NCBI RefSeq assembly: GCF_036898095.1
Contig: NC_090757.1
Location: 64,120,581-64,184,580 of the forward strand
DNA length: 64,000 bases
Direction of reading: 5' to 3'
Origin: Palaemon carinicauda
Lineage: Eukaryota > Arthropoda > Malacostraca > Decapoda > Palaemonidae
Below are positions 8,846-20,049 of the stretch, piece after piece. The stretch's first letter is position 1, and every line of letters starts with the position of its first letter. The position numbers and the translations under genes were made by a program. Below the pieces are notes generated by a model, which made no database searches, was not told where the DNA came from, and saw only the letters and a list, made by a program, of their open reading frames with translations.

Positions 8846-10285
8846 CTAAATATTTCTCGCATATCTGCCTAACTGTAAAATGTGAGACACATCAAAACTT
8901 CTTTGAGCAAAACATAAGCTTACGTTAGTTTTAGTAGTTGGTTCGGCTTTATTCAAAGAAGGGCACAAAGGAGTTATGTGTTCCCTCTTTCTACACAACA
9001 GACATTCAAACCTTAACTTATTTTGTTTCCCGTAACATTCGTTGTCTTCATGCCCTGAACCAGCGCATCTAGTGCATAGTGAAAGCTCCCTCAGTCTGGC
9101 CTCTTTATCATTATAATGATTAAAGTTAATGCATTTTCCCAAGGTATGGCCTTCAGCTGCACATAATTTACAAGTCAATTTAGTTACTTTATTTGCAAAT
9201 TTATAATTTTGAATTGTACTTACACCTACCTTATTTTCTTTAGGTTTAAATGAGCTGCTAGGACTAGGTTTACTAGAGGTTTTAGTGAAGGTCTTTTTTC
9301 TATTGGAAACAGTTTTAGATAAAGTTTTGATAATTTCATTATAATTAGAAAGAATGTCAGATATATTAGGATAATTGGTATCTAATTTGTGAACCAACTC
9401 TCTCTTTACTGGTATGGGGAGTTTATTAAATACTATGTGACTCACAAATTTATGCCCAGATGACCCCACTTCCAATAAATCAACATTATGTGCTTTCATT
9501 TCATGCAGATAGGATTTGATTTCGTTGAGGTAAACTTTCACCGACGAGAATTCTTGGTCATATTCAGCACTTGGAGCAGCACTCAAAATGTTCTTAAAAG
9601 TCTCGTCAATAATGTAATTTACGTCAAGGAATTCTTCTTTTAACATTTCAATTGCCAAGTGGTAGTTACGGTCAGAAATAGTCAAATTTTTAACTACCTT
9701 CAAGGCATAGCCTCTAAGGTACCCATGTAAATATATTTGTTTGGCAGAATCGGACAGATTTTTTCTGGACTCAATGACATTATTAAATTGACTAAGAAAT
9801 GAATTGAAAGCAAATTTATCTTTCTCCTCACCACTAAAGATTCCATATTCTAAAGGAGGGGGTTTCCCATCAGACATATTCATTCTAGACATCATTTCTA
9901 AAACTTTATCAGCAGATAAGTTGCCAGAAGCCCCACTTGACTCACTTATGTATTGTTCATATTGGTCGAGCTCTATACTAACCTGAATGCTATATTCTGC
10001 CTTACTATCTAACTCCTCAATATAATATTGTTCATTACTTTTCATTATTTCATGTGACTCCAAAACATTATTAATCTCTTCATCAAAGTGTTTAACCTGC
10101 TCGATCTCTTTTTCGATTACAGTTATTTGACTCTTACAAAAGGAAGAAGTTAATCGATTATCACCATGAAGCTCCGTTAGCTTCCTTAAGTAAATAGTTA
10201 TTTTCCGTTTGTGTATTCCCCGCATCCTCCTCAAGGATGATATAATATTCATAGGGTCAACAAACTCTTCCTCTTTATCAGACAT
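8846..10285 (-). CDS. BEL/Pao gag-like protein
   Basis: This is an open frame of 479 residues. The N-terminal half is acidic and helical, rich in Glu, Lys and Ser. The central part resembles the retrotransposon Gag domain of Pao elements, with a DKFAFNSFLSQF segment near residues 160-175. A basic Ser/Lys linker follows (about residues 325-355). A Cys/His-rich tail (about 370-450) contains CKLCAAEGHTLGKC, CTRCAGSGHEDNEC and CLLCRKREHITPLC, three zinc-knuckle-like modules as in BEL/Pao proteins. The last dozen residues run into the inserted LINE, so the C-terminus is chimeric. In an intact element this would continue into the protease. Confidence 0.75.
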   Translation of the reverse strand: MSDKEEEFVDPMNIISSLRRMRGIHKRKITIYLRKLTELHGDNRLTSSFCKSQITVIEKEIEQVKHFDEEINNVLESHEIMKSNEQYYIEELDSKAEYSIQVSIELDQYEQYISESSGASGNLSADKVLEMMSRMNMSDGKPPPLEYGIFSGEEKDKFAFNSFLSQFNNVIESRKNLSDSAKQIYLHGYLRGYALKVVKNLTISDRNYHLAIEMLKEEFLDVNYIIDETFKNILSAAPSAEYDQEFSSVKVYLNEIKSYLHEMKAHNVDLLEVGSSGHKFVSHIVFNKLPIPVKRELVHKLDTNYPNISDILSNYNEIIKTLSKTVSNRKKTFTKTSSKPSPSSSFKPKENKVGVSTIQNYKFANKVTKLTCKLCAAEGHTLGKCINFNHYNDKEARLRELSLCTRCAGSGHEDNECYGKQNKLRFECLLCRKREHITPLCPSLNKAEPTTKTNVSLCFAQRSFDVSHILQLGRYARNI

Positions 10286-11239
10286 GATTACTTATATAAT
10301 TAATAATTTAATATAAATAGCCTGCAAATATTTAAAAGATAACAGCCCACCTAAAGTTATCGATGCTTACTAGTTACCGAGTACATTATATATGCATATG
10401 AAATAGATTATAATACGTAATATATGTTACTAATTACGTCGCACGAGTTCCATATTGGTTACCATTCGAAATACCGAGTGACAGTTAGCCAGTTAGTCGT
10501 TTCTATAAAATTACTTATTTAACCGAACGATAAACACATCGAATTCACCTTCGGAATATTATGTGGAATGCATCGACAATTTTGGAATTATGTTGGAATT
10601 TATTTTAATTCCAACCTTATTTATATTTAATAAACAAAACAATTACTCAAAACCCAAAACAACTTACACCAAATAGTAGATCCACTAGTAATACTTTGTG
10701 ATATTGCCCTACATTACCCTTTTCCCCAGACATGTCCTAAGATACAGAATAATGCAGATCACTTATCACAAGGTAGACGTTGAAGTCTTCCAAAATTGTC
10801 GTAGTCTTGGGTGTTGAACGTTTAGTTTTGTTCAGCGTTAATATTCTATGAAGATGCGGTGCCGGCCTTTCCACTGAGTACTTTTTATTGGAACTGTTCG
10901 CCGTGGCTGTGGTAACCTTCGAGGTAATTTACTTGACAGGTACATATTACGCACGCGTGGACTTAAGGCCTATTAGGCAATTACTAATTTAAGTCATTTA
11001 ATTCATAAGTTTAATTTTATTATTCATTTTACTTATCATTAACGCTAATAGTTATTATACTAAGTAGCATTAAGTTATTTACTTTTAATTTATTAAGAAA
11101 AATAGGTAAAGCTTCGAGTCAAGCTAACGACCGAACGGCTATTCCCCACAGTCGGACTCAAATATCAATCCTTTCTTATTGAATTAATTAATTTAACATT
11201 AACTGTATTCCTTATAAGGAAACAGTTTTGCTTTCCATT
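10286..11239. other. AT-rich stretch without genes; probable BEL leader/LTR
   Basis: No coding signal is seen. It is upstream of the BEL gag start on the - strand, so the 5' LTR and leader are expected here. I could not find a matched LTR pair, because the other LTR should be outside the window. Confidence 0.4.
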
Positions 11240-12605
11240 TCTTTTGCAACTCGTACCTCTAATTTATTTTTGGTTTCTAACACTTTGGAGACTCTAAATA
11301 AGTCTGCTATAGTTGAGACCCAGTGAAGTTCAATCTTTTAGCAAGAACATAGACTTCACAATGGTTAAGCCATAGGCACCTTGAAACCTGGATTCTTGAT
11401 CATTAACAAACGTCCTTCTCATCCATAGCCTAAATCTTTCGGGATCTTTATCCTCTCAAATTTGGTTTGTGAAGGGCTGTGAAGAGTATTTTACCCGTTT
11501 AAAATGATGGAGTTTTATCGGGACAGGACCAAAGAGATTAAGAGTCTATTCATGACTCTTTGGTACACGGTCAAGAAGCCTGCGCTGTCTATGTCTAAAA
11601 CGCTCTATCGTCTAGTATAGACTTTAATTACAAGAGTTCTTTCATACTGTTGTGTGACAGATCGTAACATGTTGAAAGAGTAAAGACTTATGAAGTTAGA
11701 GCTATAGGAGCTTCTGTAACTTTTAATCTAATCTGTTCTCTGCAAAGCATCGCGTATACTGTACAGCCTTGTGAAGGTTTATTCCTGTATTCGCCTTGCA
11801 TTTCTTAGATCGTATCCAGTCTCTTTATGAGGACGTTTACGTTTTGGGTTCACTCGTAACTACGAGTGCAGTAGTAGGTGAGATATTCACCACTACATTT
11901 CCCTAGATTCCTAGTACCCCTGTTCTTCTCTTGGAACTGTTATATATGTTTTTATGATTGTACGTGAAGATTGGTCGACAATCTTCCGCAATCTTTGATC
12001 TAGTCAGGTGGTCATTTTGTTCCTAGAGAGTGCCCGGAACAAGGGTATTAATTGAGGTCCTGTCATGTTATAGGTTATTGAACCGTTTGACAGTTCCTAG
12101 AGATCATCAGCCCCCTGGGTGGACCGCTGGATCTTCTAAGGATAGCAGACAAAATGAGGCAGAGCATTGCTGTCAGCTTCCTTATCAGGTGAGAACCTCT
12201 TAAGTAGTTTGTGTAACGCTTAAGTGAATTTCCAATTATGTAGCTGTCTCTGACCCAACACCAAGGGTGTCAATCAGCCATTCTTATATAACTAGCGGGT
12301 AAGTTTTATATTTAAAAATTTTATTTTCATAATAAAATAAATTTTTGAATATACTTACCCGCTGGTTATATAAGTTAAAAACCCACCCTCCTCCCCTCTA
12401 GAGACCATGGGGCATGGAAAATCTGAAGAGGTTGGGTATAGTTACACCTGTTGTACCATGAGGGCACTAGTGTACACCTGGCATAACTGTGATAGCCGCG
12501 CGAGATTTTGAATTTCCTGCCGAGGCGTCAGGGACGTTAGCCATTCTTATATAACCAGCGAGTAAGTATATTAAAAAATTTATTTTATTATGAAAATAAA
12601 ATTTT
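11240..12605 (+). mobile_element. Decayed DIRS-A 3' remnant (YR C-terminus, ICR and right ITR)
   Basis: Broken frames around 11290-11905 match the C-terminal half of the tyrosine recombinase. A segment like SFSKNIDF is found near 11335, a decayed HEVRA box near 11690, and a tail matching TSAVVGE near 11865. After it come a complementary palindrome (about 12275-12375) and a right inverted repeat ending in CCAGCGAGTAAGTATATT near 12580. Stops and shifts are frequent, so it is an old copy. Gag, RT and the left end are missing. Confidence 0.75.
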
Positions 12606-12710
12606 TAATGGCTCGTCATTTCAGCTCCGCCGAAAGTATAACCCCTAATAAATAGCTAAGGTTTGTATAGTTAGGAAAAATACAAATTATTTACGAATTT
12701 GTCATGTTTC
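12606..12710 (+). repeat. DIRS-B terminal fragment
   Basis: The block AATGGCTCGTC...CGCCGAAAGTA, then AATAGCTAAGGTTTGTATAG and AATACAAATTATTT, matches the right end of the DIRS-B element at about 26690-26765. It lies directly after the DIRS-A remnant and 165 bp before an NAA10 exon. Confidence 0.6.
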
Positions 12711-12875
12711 TGGCATTAGCAATGAAGACATTAAAAGAATCCATTGAATTTGGAGAGGGAAACCTCTTGTTAGTTGATCTTAATGATGGTTTGAGTTTAG
12801 GTGATCAGTTTACTTTTAGTCAAACTTTATGATATTTTTGTTATGGGGTCTCACCATTAAGAATTGTGATTGCAG

Positions 12876-12959
12876 GTACGTGTTAGCCAAAATGGAAGAG
12901 GAAAGCGAGGAGGATCCTCATGGCCATATCACGTCTCTTGCTGTTCGGAGAAGTCACCG
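12876..12959 (+). CDS. NAA10: N-alpha-acetyltransferase 10, internal exon a
   Basis: This 84-nt exon encodes [20 protein letters not shown] and then LAVRRSHR, the conserved core beta strands of the GNAT fold of NAA10/ARD1. NAA10 is the catalytic subunit of the NatA complex, which acetylates protein N-termini co-translationally with NAA15. The acceptor GATTGCAG ends at 12875 and the donor GTATGT starts at 12960. The exon ends in CG, and joining to the exon at 36969 gives the RRLGLA motif that binds acetyl-CoA. The preceding exon or exons coding the N-terminus are not visible and probably lie left of the window. A LINE 3' end starts only about 45 nt after the donor. Confidence 0.92.
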
Positions 12960-13004
12960 GTATGTAGTGTTATTCAAAAGTTCATACTCTCAGCGTATGT
13001 ATTT

Positions 13005-13235
13005 ATGTTGAAAGAGGCTGACATAAGTCTCTTTATAGTTTATGAAAGATCGATTTTAATGTTGTTACTGTTTTTAAGATATTATTTAAATTGTTCATTA
13101 CTTCTATTGTTTATTTATTTCCTTTCCACACTGGGCTATTTTTATCTGTTGGAGGCTTTGGGCTTATAGCATCCTGCTTTTCCTACTAGGGTTGTAGCTT
13201 GCTAATAATAATAATGATAATAATAATATGATTAT
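13005..13235 (+). mobile_element. LINE 3' end, 5'-truncated, with TAA-type tail
   Basis: The block runs from GGCTGACATAAGTCTCTTTA to the shared tail (GGGCTTATAGCATCCTGC, then AGGGTTGTAGCTTGC) and an AATAAT-rich tract. It matches the reverse complement of the 3' end of the LINE at 38880-39180 and the insertion at 49384-49694. It starts about 45 nt after an NAA10 splice donor. Confidence 0.7.
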
Positions 13236-13352
13236 GATGAAGGCATTTATGTTTTATTACTCTACCCCAGGATTGGATTAAGTCTTAGAGGATTATTACT
13301 AGTATATGTTGTAAATTGAGCTGTGATAGAATAGGCTGTGCTAAAAAAGGGT

Positions 13353-13500
13353 TTTTTTCCGACACAGGTACAAACCTTTGCTATTTATAGGGTATTACTT
13401 TCGGCAACGCTGAAAACCAGCCAAGACAATTTTAGTGAGGGATAATTACCCCATCCGCTAGTTAGCTCACTCACACCTGTCGGTTGAGTAACCACTTTTA
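13353..13500 (+). repeat. DIRS-B left inverted terminal repeat
   Basis: The sequence from CCGACACAGGTACAAACC through CTATTTATAGGGTATTACTT to GCTCACTCACACCTGTCGGT is found inverted at about 26575-26735. This pairing delimits the element. Confidence 0.75.
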
Positions 13501-13589
13501 CTTTTGGCTCTCCTGTTAAACAAACTGCCTTGACTTTATTACTTTTTCTTTTTCTTTATCTTTTGTGTGTGTATGGTTATTGTCCCGCT

Positions 13590-16500
13590 ATGCGGACATG
13601 TCCAGGGATTGAAGGCCGCCACTGCGGCACCTTCATGTCGTCCGTGGAGAAGGACCCACACCCTTTATACCCGGCTTGCCGGGGAACTCAGTGTTCGCGG
13701 GACAACACCTGTTTCGTGTGTAGGGAGTGGCCTGCTTCCCAGTGGGAGAGGTTTGTGCGTAAGAAGAAGAAGACGTCTAAACGTAAATCTTCGCTTTCGG
13801 GGTCTTCCTCGAAATCGAAAAAATCGCGGGCTTCGGCTTCCTCTACGCCTAAATCTTTGCCCGAAGCTAATCCTCGACCAGGCCCTTCCGGGGACTCCAG
13901 GTCAACCCTGTGGGATAGACGAGGATGGCGGCTCCCCTAGTGAGTTGGCTCCTTCTCTTCCCCCAAGGAACGCCTGTTCTTTTCCAGACCTCGGGTCTGG
14001 TTCCGACTCCGAGGAGTTAGCTAACCCACCAGGGGCGGTGGCAGGGCTCTCTCCAAAGCAAGCTTCCCCTTCGGGGAACATATCTCTCGCTCGCGAGAGA
14101 GGGTTGCCTCTGTGCATCGGCAATCCCCTAACGCTTTAGGTTCTCCTCCAGGGGTGGAAAGAGAACCTTGTTATAAGCGTAGTTCTCCTTCGGGCGAACT
14201 CTCCTCCCCTGCGGAGGAATTATCTGTTGACCTTAATCAGTCTCCCCCTCGGGCGGAGTCTGTTGAACGTTCCTCTCTGGAGGTTTGTAGAGTGGAGGGG
14301 TGGGTAACCCCTCTCCATCATGGGCGTTCTCCTTCTCGGGCTGTGAGGCGACGTCTTTTTGAACCTGCTGGTTCTCCTCACGTTGACCCTTCGGGATCTC
14401 GTGACGATCACCCTTTGGGCTGGTGTGATCGTGAGCCTTCGGGCTCTCGTCATGTTGATCCTGCGGGCCTCATGACAGCAGGAGTCCTTCAGGTCTCCAT
14501 CGCGCTGAACCTTCGGGCTCTTGCGACTTGAAACCTTTGGGTTTCTGTTACGCTGAACCCTCGGGCTCTCGTAACGACGGTAACGTTGAACCTCCGGGTT
14601 CTTGTACCGTCAGTCTCGTTGATCCTTTGGGATTTCGTGACAGAGGAACCTCGATTCCTCATTACGTTGACCCTTCGGGGGTCTCGTAACCTGAGTTACG
14701 CTGAACCCTTGGGCTCTCGTAACTCTAGTCGCCCTAACACTTCGGTGTATCGTGACAGAGAAACTCGTTACGTTGATCCTTTGGGTTCGCGCAACACAGT
14801 TCACGCTGAACTTTCGGGTTCTCGTGACCAAAGTCAATCTTTCTATGACAGAGAGTTTTCAATTGTGTTGATCGTTCGTGCTCACACAACACAAGCTATT
14901 GTGAGCGTAGCAGTGAGTTCTCTCACCAACCTGAGAGCTCTCGCGCGCACGACGAAGTTGGAGCGCACAGCCAGATTGGCGCGCACGGCCAGATTGGCGC
15001 GCACGGCCAGATTGGCGCACACGACCGTCTTGGCGCGCGCAAACAAAATGGCGATCATGGCACGCGGGTTCATCCTATGTCGCGCCGTATGCGTGAACAT
15101 CCTGTTGCTTGCCATGGGCGCGAACAACACACTTCGCGCTATGCACGCGAGCAACCTTATGCGCGAATAACCTCATGCGCTCCACGAGTGCGATAAAGGT
15201 GCGCGCAATCGGGAAAGGTGCGTGCACGAGCTCCCTTCCGCCTACCAACAGTTCAGCGCAAGAGCGCACGACCATCTTGGCCCTCACATTCAGTCTCTTG
15301 AGCCCCTTAGGCCTCAACAGAGGCAACAGTCGCCTGCGCGACCGACCCCAGACCCTATCCCTAAGGGTAGGCCTGTGCCGATCTTTCCTGTAGGGAAACC
15401 CCCATCAGACAAGAGGATTAGGAATCCTGCCCAAGTTCCTAAACCCAGGGAGCAGTTCTTTCCTAAGGCCCTTCCCCTTAGTTCCTCAGGAGCCCGTGAC
15501 CCCCCCCGTGGCTTAGCACCTGTAATGTAATGCGCCAAGCCATGAAAGGAGTCGTTCCCCGCTACCAGTCCTTAGGTGATACACCTAGGATTTCCTTGTC
15601 GCTTCCTCTCTTCCGAGGGTCCTCTCCTCCCTCCGATTCTAGGAGGAGGTCGGAAGTTCCCGCACAGGCGGGTCCTTCAGGCAAGGGGAGACGATCATCC
15701 CCTCGCAAAAGACCTCTTGAGGAGATTAGGCATAAACCTCAGGGTAGCCCCCTGCAGTTCAAGATGCCACAGGCCAGGCCAAAGGGGGAAAGGAAAAGGA
15801 TTCGTCCTTCGCCCCCCAAGGAGGATAGGGTTACTTCCTATGGAGACTCCTTCCGTTCTTTACCGGTCGAGATATTGTCTGAGGAGACACGACCTGCGAC
15901 TGGACGGGATTCACCCCGTACGGCAATGGACTTACATTCCACCTGTAAGCCGACGGAGTCCTCCAGGCCCTTGGGGACAGAGGACCTCTGGCCTCATGGC
16001 AGGGAACCGAAGGATTTGTTCACCATCCCCAAATCCTCGGCCAGGCTTTCTTCCTCACTGCCTCCCAGGCAGCCGGAAGTGAGCACCTCCCCGGTAGTCT
16101 CCCTATCCCCAGTTTATATAGTTGACGACTTCGACCCACTTCGGGCTCCTATGGATGAGAGTTCGGACGTGGAAGGGCAGAGTGATCTCGAGGATGACGC
16201 TCTGCCAGTAGCCGCTAGCCCTAAGCTTAGGGAGGTTGAGAGGAAGTAGTCGGAACACCCCTTTTGGCAGGTCCTAGCCTGCATCCATTCCATCAGTGGA
16301 CATCCAGATCCATCGGCAGCCCCTCTAGATGGAAAAGAAACGGTCCTTGACCAGTTCTACGGCAATCAGAAACCTCATAGGACCAGTGCAGCTTTGCCCT
16401 GGTCAAAGGGGTTGAAGAGTGCCAAACAGAAGGCAGTGTCCCAGGTAACTGGGTCCACCTCTTCTCTCTGCTCCAACTCGTCTTCCAAGCTCCTACCTCC

Positions 16501-17206
16501 TCCGTATGTGTTTCAGAGGAGGTACTACGAGATCCTTGGGGAATCTCTTCGAACACTGCCTCTCAACCACTCTATAGAGGCACTCTCGAAGGCCACCCCC
16601 TTCGAGAAACTTACGGGACTTCCAGTCTCCTTTTCGACCTCTGAAATCCTAAACCAGGAAAAGGTGGCGAGGTACGCCATGCAGGCTACTTTGTGGCTGG
16701 ATTTCTGGTTAGGATCCTTAGGACAACTGATGCGGTCTAAAGACCTATCTCGGGAGTCCTCCAGGAAGTCTTTAGAGACTTTCCTATTGTCTGGCACTCA
16801 GGCCATTGAGTTCCTCTCCCATCAGGTAGTGAACCTTTGGGCCAACACTATCCTGAAGAGGAGAGATGGCGTCATAGGCAAGCTCTATAGACATCTCCCT
16901 CAGGCCGAAGTAGCGAGATTGAGAAATGCTCCTTTCGAGGGCAATTCTTTGTTCCATCCCGAGGATGTCGAGCGGGTGGCAGAGAGGTGGAGGAAGTCCA
17001 GTCAGGACTCCCTCATCCAGAAGGTCTTAACAGCTAGACCTTACCCCTCCCAGCCACAGCAGAAAACACAGCAAAACCCGCAGCCGAAAAGGGCTAGAGA
17101 CCCAAAACAGCTGGGTAAAAAGGGTGCAAAGCAGGCCTTTCACAGAAAAAAGTCCTTACGTGGAGGAAAGGGTAGGGAGGGATCTGGCCGAGGCCGGTCC
17201 CAATAA
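13590..17206 (+). pseudogene. DIRS-B gag-like protein, frameshifted
   Basis: The likely start is the ATG at 13590 (MRTCPGIEGRHCGTF). A Cys/His cluster follows (HPLYPACRGTQCSRDNTC, FVCREW) and then a Lys/Ser-rich stretch, as in other DIRS gag N-termini. The frame then breaks several times (13938, 14100s, 15170s, 15528). The central part, 14380-14880, is an imperfect repeat of about 27-30 bp rich in PSGSR-type codons. From 15530 to 17206 one frame holds, except for TAG at 16247-16249. It contains a helical domain (about 16500-16990, with LNQEKVARYAMQATLWLDFW) and a basic Gln/Lys/Arg/Gly end. It is non-functional as it stands. Confidence 0.75.
14380..15060 (+). repeat. Imperfect short tandem repeats in DIRS-B gag
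   Basis: From 14380 to 14830 a unit resembling CGCTGAACCCTCGGGCTCTCGTAA recurs about every 27-30 bp with many changes. From 14960 to 15030 a tight unit of about 18 bp (GCGCACGGCCAGATTGGC) repeats three to four times. In the gag frame they would code for short charged or polar repeats. Several frames stay open here on both strands because of the repetition. Confidence 0.65.
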
Positions 17207-19282
17207 GACAGGCAATCCTCCCATTTGGCCACCTATGGGGGGATGCCTGCAAAGCCGTTGGCAGAGGTGGCTTCACCATGGGACAGAACCCTGGACGGTC
17301 GAGGTGATTCGTTCAGGGTATCGTATCCCGTTCACGCTCCCTCTCCCTCCACTGAGTCGATTGCCGATTCCATCGAACTTCTGTGCGAAGGGATCCCCAC
17401 AGGAGGTTGGCCTCAGGGCAGAAGTCCAGTCCATGTTGGAGAAGGATGCTCTCCAGGAGGTCCTCGTCAGGTCCCCAGGCTTCTACAGTCAACTCTTTCT
17501 TGTGAAAAAGGTGTCTGGAGGCTGGAGACCAGTCATCGACCTCTCGACCCTGAACAGGTTTGTCGAACAGACACCTTTCAGGATGGAGACGGCCGACACA
17601 GTCAGACAAGCGATAAGACCCCAGGACTTCATGTGCACTCTAGATCTGAAGGACGCATACTTCCAGATCCCAATTCACCCGTCTTCCAGGAAGTATCTGA
17701 GATTCGTGTTCAATTGAAAGCATTACCAGTTCAGGGTACTGTGTTTCGGTCTTTCCACAGCACCCCAGGTATTCACGAGAGTGTTCGCCCTAGTATCATC
17801 TTGGGCTCTCAGAGTCGGCATTCGTCTCCTAAGATACTTGGACGACTGGCTGATTCTGGCAGACTCGGAGGCGGCCCTTCTCCGCCACCGAGACGAGCTT
17901 CTAAGGTTTTGCCAGGATCTGGGGATCGTGGTAAACCTCGAGAAGTCTCAACTGCTCCCCTCTCAAGAACTGGTATATCTAGGCATGCGATTAGACACCC
18001 TAAGGCACAAAGCGTTTCCATCAGACGAAAGGATCCAGAGACTGAGGGAGATAGCACAGGTCTTCCTCAGTCGGGAAGAGCTCCCGGTGCAGTATTGGCT
18101 TTGCCTTCTCGGTCACCTCTCTTTCCTGACCCTACTGGTCCCCAACAGTCACCTCAGGATGAGATCCCTCCAGTGGCGACTAAAATCCCAGTGGAACCAA
18201 CACTCCGATTCCTGGGATCACCTAGTCCGCATAGGGCTAGAGGAACAGACGGACCTCAGGTGGTGGCTGGCGGAGCCAAACCTCTGCAAAGGGGTCGATC
18301 TTCTCATCTCTCCCCCGGAATTGATGCTTTTTTCGGATGCATCAAAAGAGGGGGGGGGGGGGGGGCTCACGTGCTGCACCATACATCTCCGGCCAATGGT
18401 CCGAATCAGAAAGGTACCAGCACACAAATCTCTTAGAGATGAGGGCAGCCTTTCTGGTCCTCAAAGAGTTCCACCAGGTCCTGGTGGGGCACTCCGTCGT
18501 GCTGATGAGCGACAACACCATGGTAGTAGCTTATCTAAGCAAACGGCGGTACCTTTTCGCAGCAGCTGTGCCATCTTGCAGTAGAGATACTCAGATGGGC
18601 AGAAGACAACTCGGTGACTCTATCAGCTCACTTCATTCCAGGCAAGAGGAATGTACTAGCAGACAAGCTGAGCAGAGCGACTCAGATAGTTGGCACTGAG
18701 TGGTCTTTGAATCCTCTGATAGCCAACAAAGTCCTGACTTTGTGGGGTTCCCCGACTGTGGATCTGTTCGCAACGGCCCTGAATTTCAGGTTCCCGTTGT
18801 ACTGCTCCCCAGTCCCGGATCCCCAAGTTCTTTGGCAAGATGCTTTCCAACAACGGTGGATAAACCTGGATGCTTACGCGTTTCCCCCGTTCTGTCTGAT
18901 GAGAAAGGTCCTCAACCAGGTATGAGCAAGCAACAACTTGCAAATGACCCTCATAGCTCCGCTATGGCATCACGCAGAATGGTTCCCGGACCTTCTGCAT
19001 CTCCTCACGGAGATCGCGAGGGAGCTTCCTCCACAGCGCGACCTCCTCAGACAACCACATGCCAACATCTTCCACAAAGTCGTAGCCTCGTTTCGACTTC
19101 ACGCCTGGAGACTATCCAGCACCTCCTCACACAGAGAGGCTTTTCGCAACCAGTTGGGAAAAGAATGGCTGGACACCTCAGGAGATCCACAGAGGCAGTC
19201 TACCAGGCGAAGTGGTCAGTTTTCTGTGGTTGGTGTCGTGGAAGGGGTATCTCTCCTCTCGATGCCTCTGTTCCAACTATAG
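17207..19282 (+). pseudogene. DIRS-B reverse transcriptase / RNase H / MT-like, broken
   Basis: Reverse transcriptase motifs are clear: WRPVIDLSTLN near 17525, LDLKDAYFQIPIH near 17645, FGLSTAP near 17745 and the catalytic YLDDW at about 17838. A TGA at 17715-17717 interrupts it. RNase H begins at MLFSDAS (about 18325) and is thrown out of frame by a run of 16 G at 18350-18365. It continues as MSDNTMVVAYLSK near 18505 and HFIPGKRNVLADKLSR near 18625 in other frames. The MT-like part (DLFATALNF, YCSPVPDP, YAFPPF) follows, with a TGA at 18923-18925. The layout matches DIRS-A copy 1, but this copy cannot make the enzyme. Confidence 0.82.
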
Positions 19283-20049
19283 CGGAGTTTCTTGTATACC
19301 TTCGGGAAGAAATGCTCCTCTCGGTCTCGGCAGTCAAAGGCTACCGCTCAGCCTTGAGTCTCGCCTTTAGACTGAAAGGAGTCGATATTTCCTCCTCGTT
19401 GGAACTTTCTTTGCTCATACGTAGTTACGAGCTTACTTGTCCCCATTCATAGCTAAGACCTCCCCCTTGGAACATGGTTCGGGTTCTCAGGTCTCTGAAG
19501 GGTTTCCCCTATGAACCACTACGTCCACTCTAGGAGATGGGGGGAAGTAATCCTCAACTACGTCCCTGAGTTTGTAGCTAAGACTCAAAATCCGGGTGTG
19601 CCGGACTCCAGGTTTGGCCCATTTCGGATAGAGAGTCTTCGTTCTGTAACCGAAGATCCAGACCAACTGTTACTATGTCCAGTAAGGAGTCTGAGGTGTT
19701 AATTAAAAAGAACAACAAAAGCTCGCCCCCGTGTACAAGCACTTTTTGTCAGCAAGGGGAAGGTCAAGAGGAGGGTCAGAGGAATACCATATCCTCCTGG
19801 ATAAGGAAAGTAATCGAATACGCTCTATATCCAGATCCTCCTTTGTCCAACTGACCCAGAGCTCATGACGTCAGAGGCATTGCAACGTCTCTGGCGTTCA
19901 AGAAGAATTTTTCTGTGGCACAGGTATTGCAAGCGGGCGTGTGGAAGCGTCAGACGACCTTCACAGCCCACTACCTGAAAAACGTAACCCACAGGAGCAT
20001 TGAAACCTTCTCCATTGGTCCTGTGGTGGCTGCACAACAAGCGATCTAA
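19000..20049 (+). pseudogene. DIRS-B tyrosine recombinase with a central deletion
   Basis: The N-terminal DNA-binding half is readable (about 19110-19450, with STEAVYQAKWSVFCGWC and VSAVKGYRSAL). The C-terminal half (about 19850-20049) keeps the H-x-x-R box (AHDVRGIATSLAF) and the terminal Tyr segment (FTAHYLKNV), ending at TAA 20047-20049. Between them, at about 19510-19560, the segment that carries the first catalytic Arg in copy 1 (AKRVSE) is missing. Stops are also present, for example TAG at 19450-19452. It is a dead recombinase. Confidence 0.75.

Larger units (their letters stand above)
6078..10285 (-). mobile_element. BEL/Pao-type LTR retrotransposon, interrupted and 3'-truncated in the window
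   Basis: On the - strand the order is gag (10285-8846), aspartic protease (about 7511-6945) and reverse transcriptase (6934-6078). The reverse transcriptase carries FYVDN, the form typical of BEL/Pao rather than Ty3 or Ty1. An RTE-like LINE sits between gag and protease. The RT is cut by the end of DIRS-A copy 1, so RNase H and integrase should lie left of the window. The 5' LTR should be within about 10300-11200, but I could not delimit it. Confidence 0.8.

Noticed and set aside
12829..12875. Start of an independent small protein at 12829
   Set aside because: The conserved NAA10 residues begin at the splice acceptor at 12876. The codons before it are intron.
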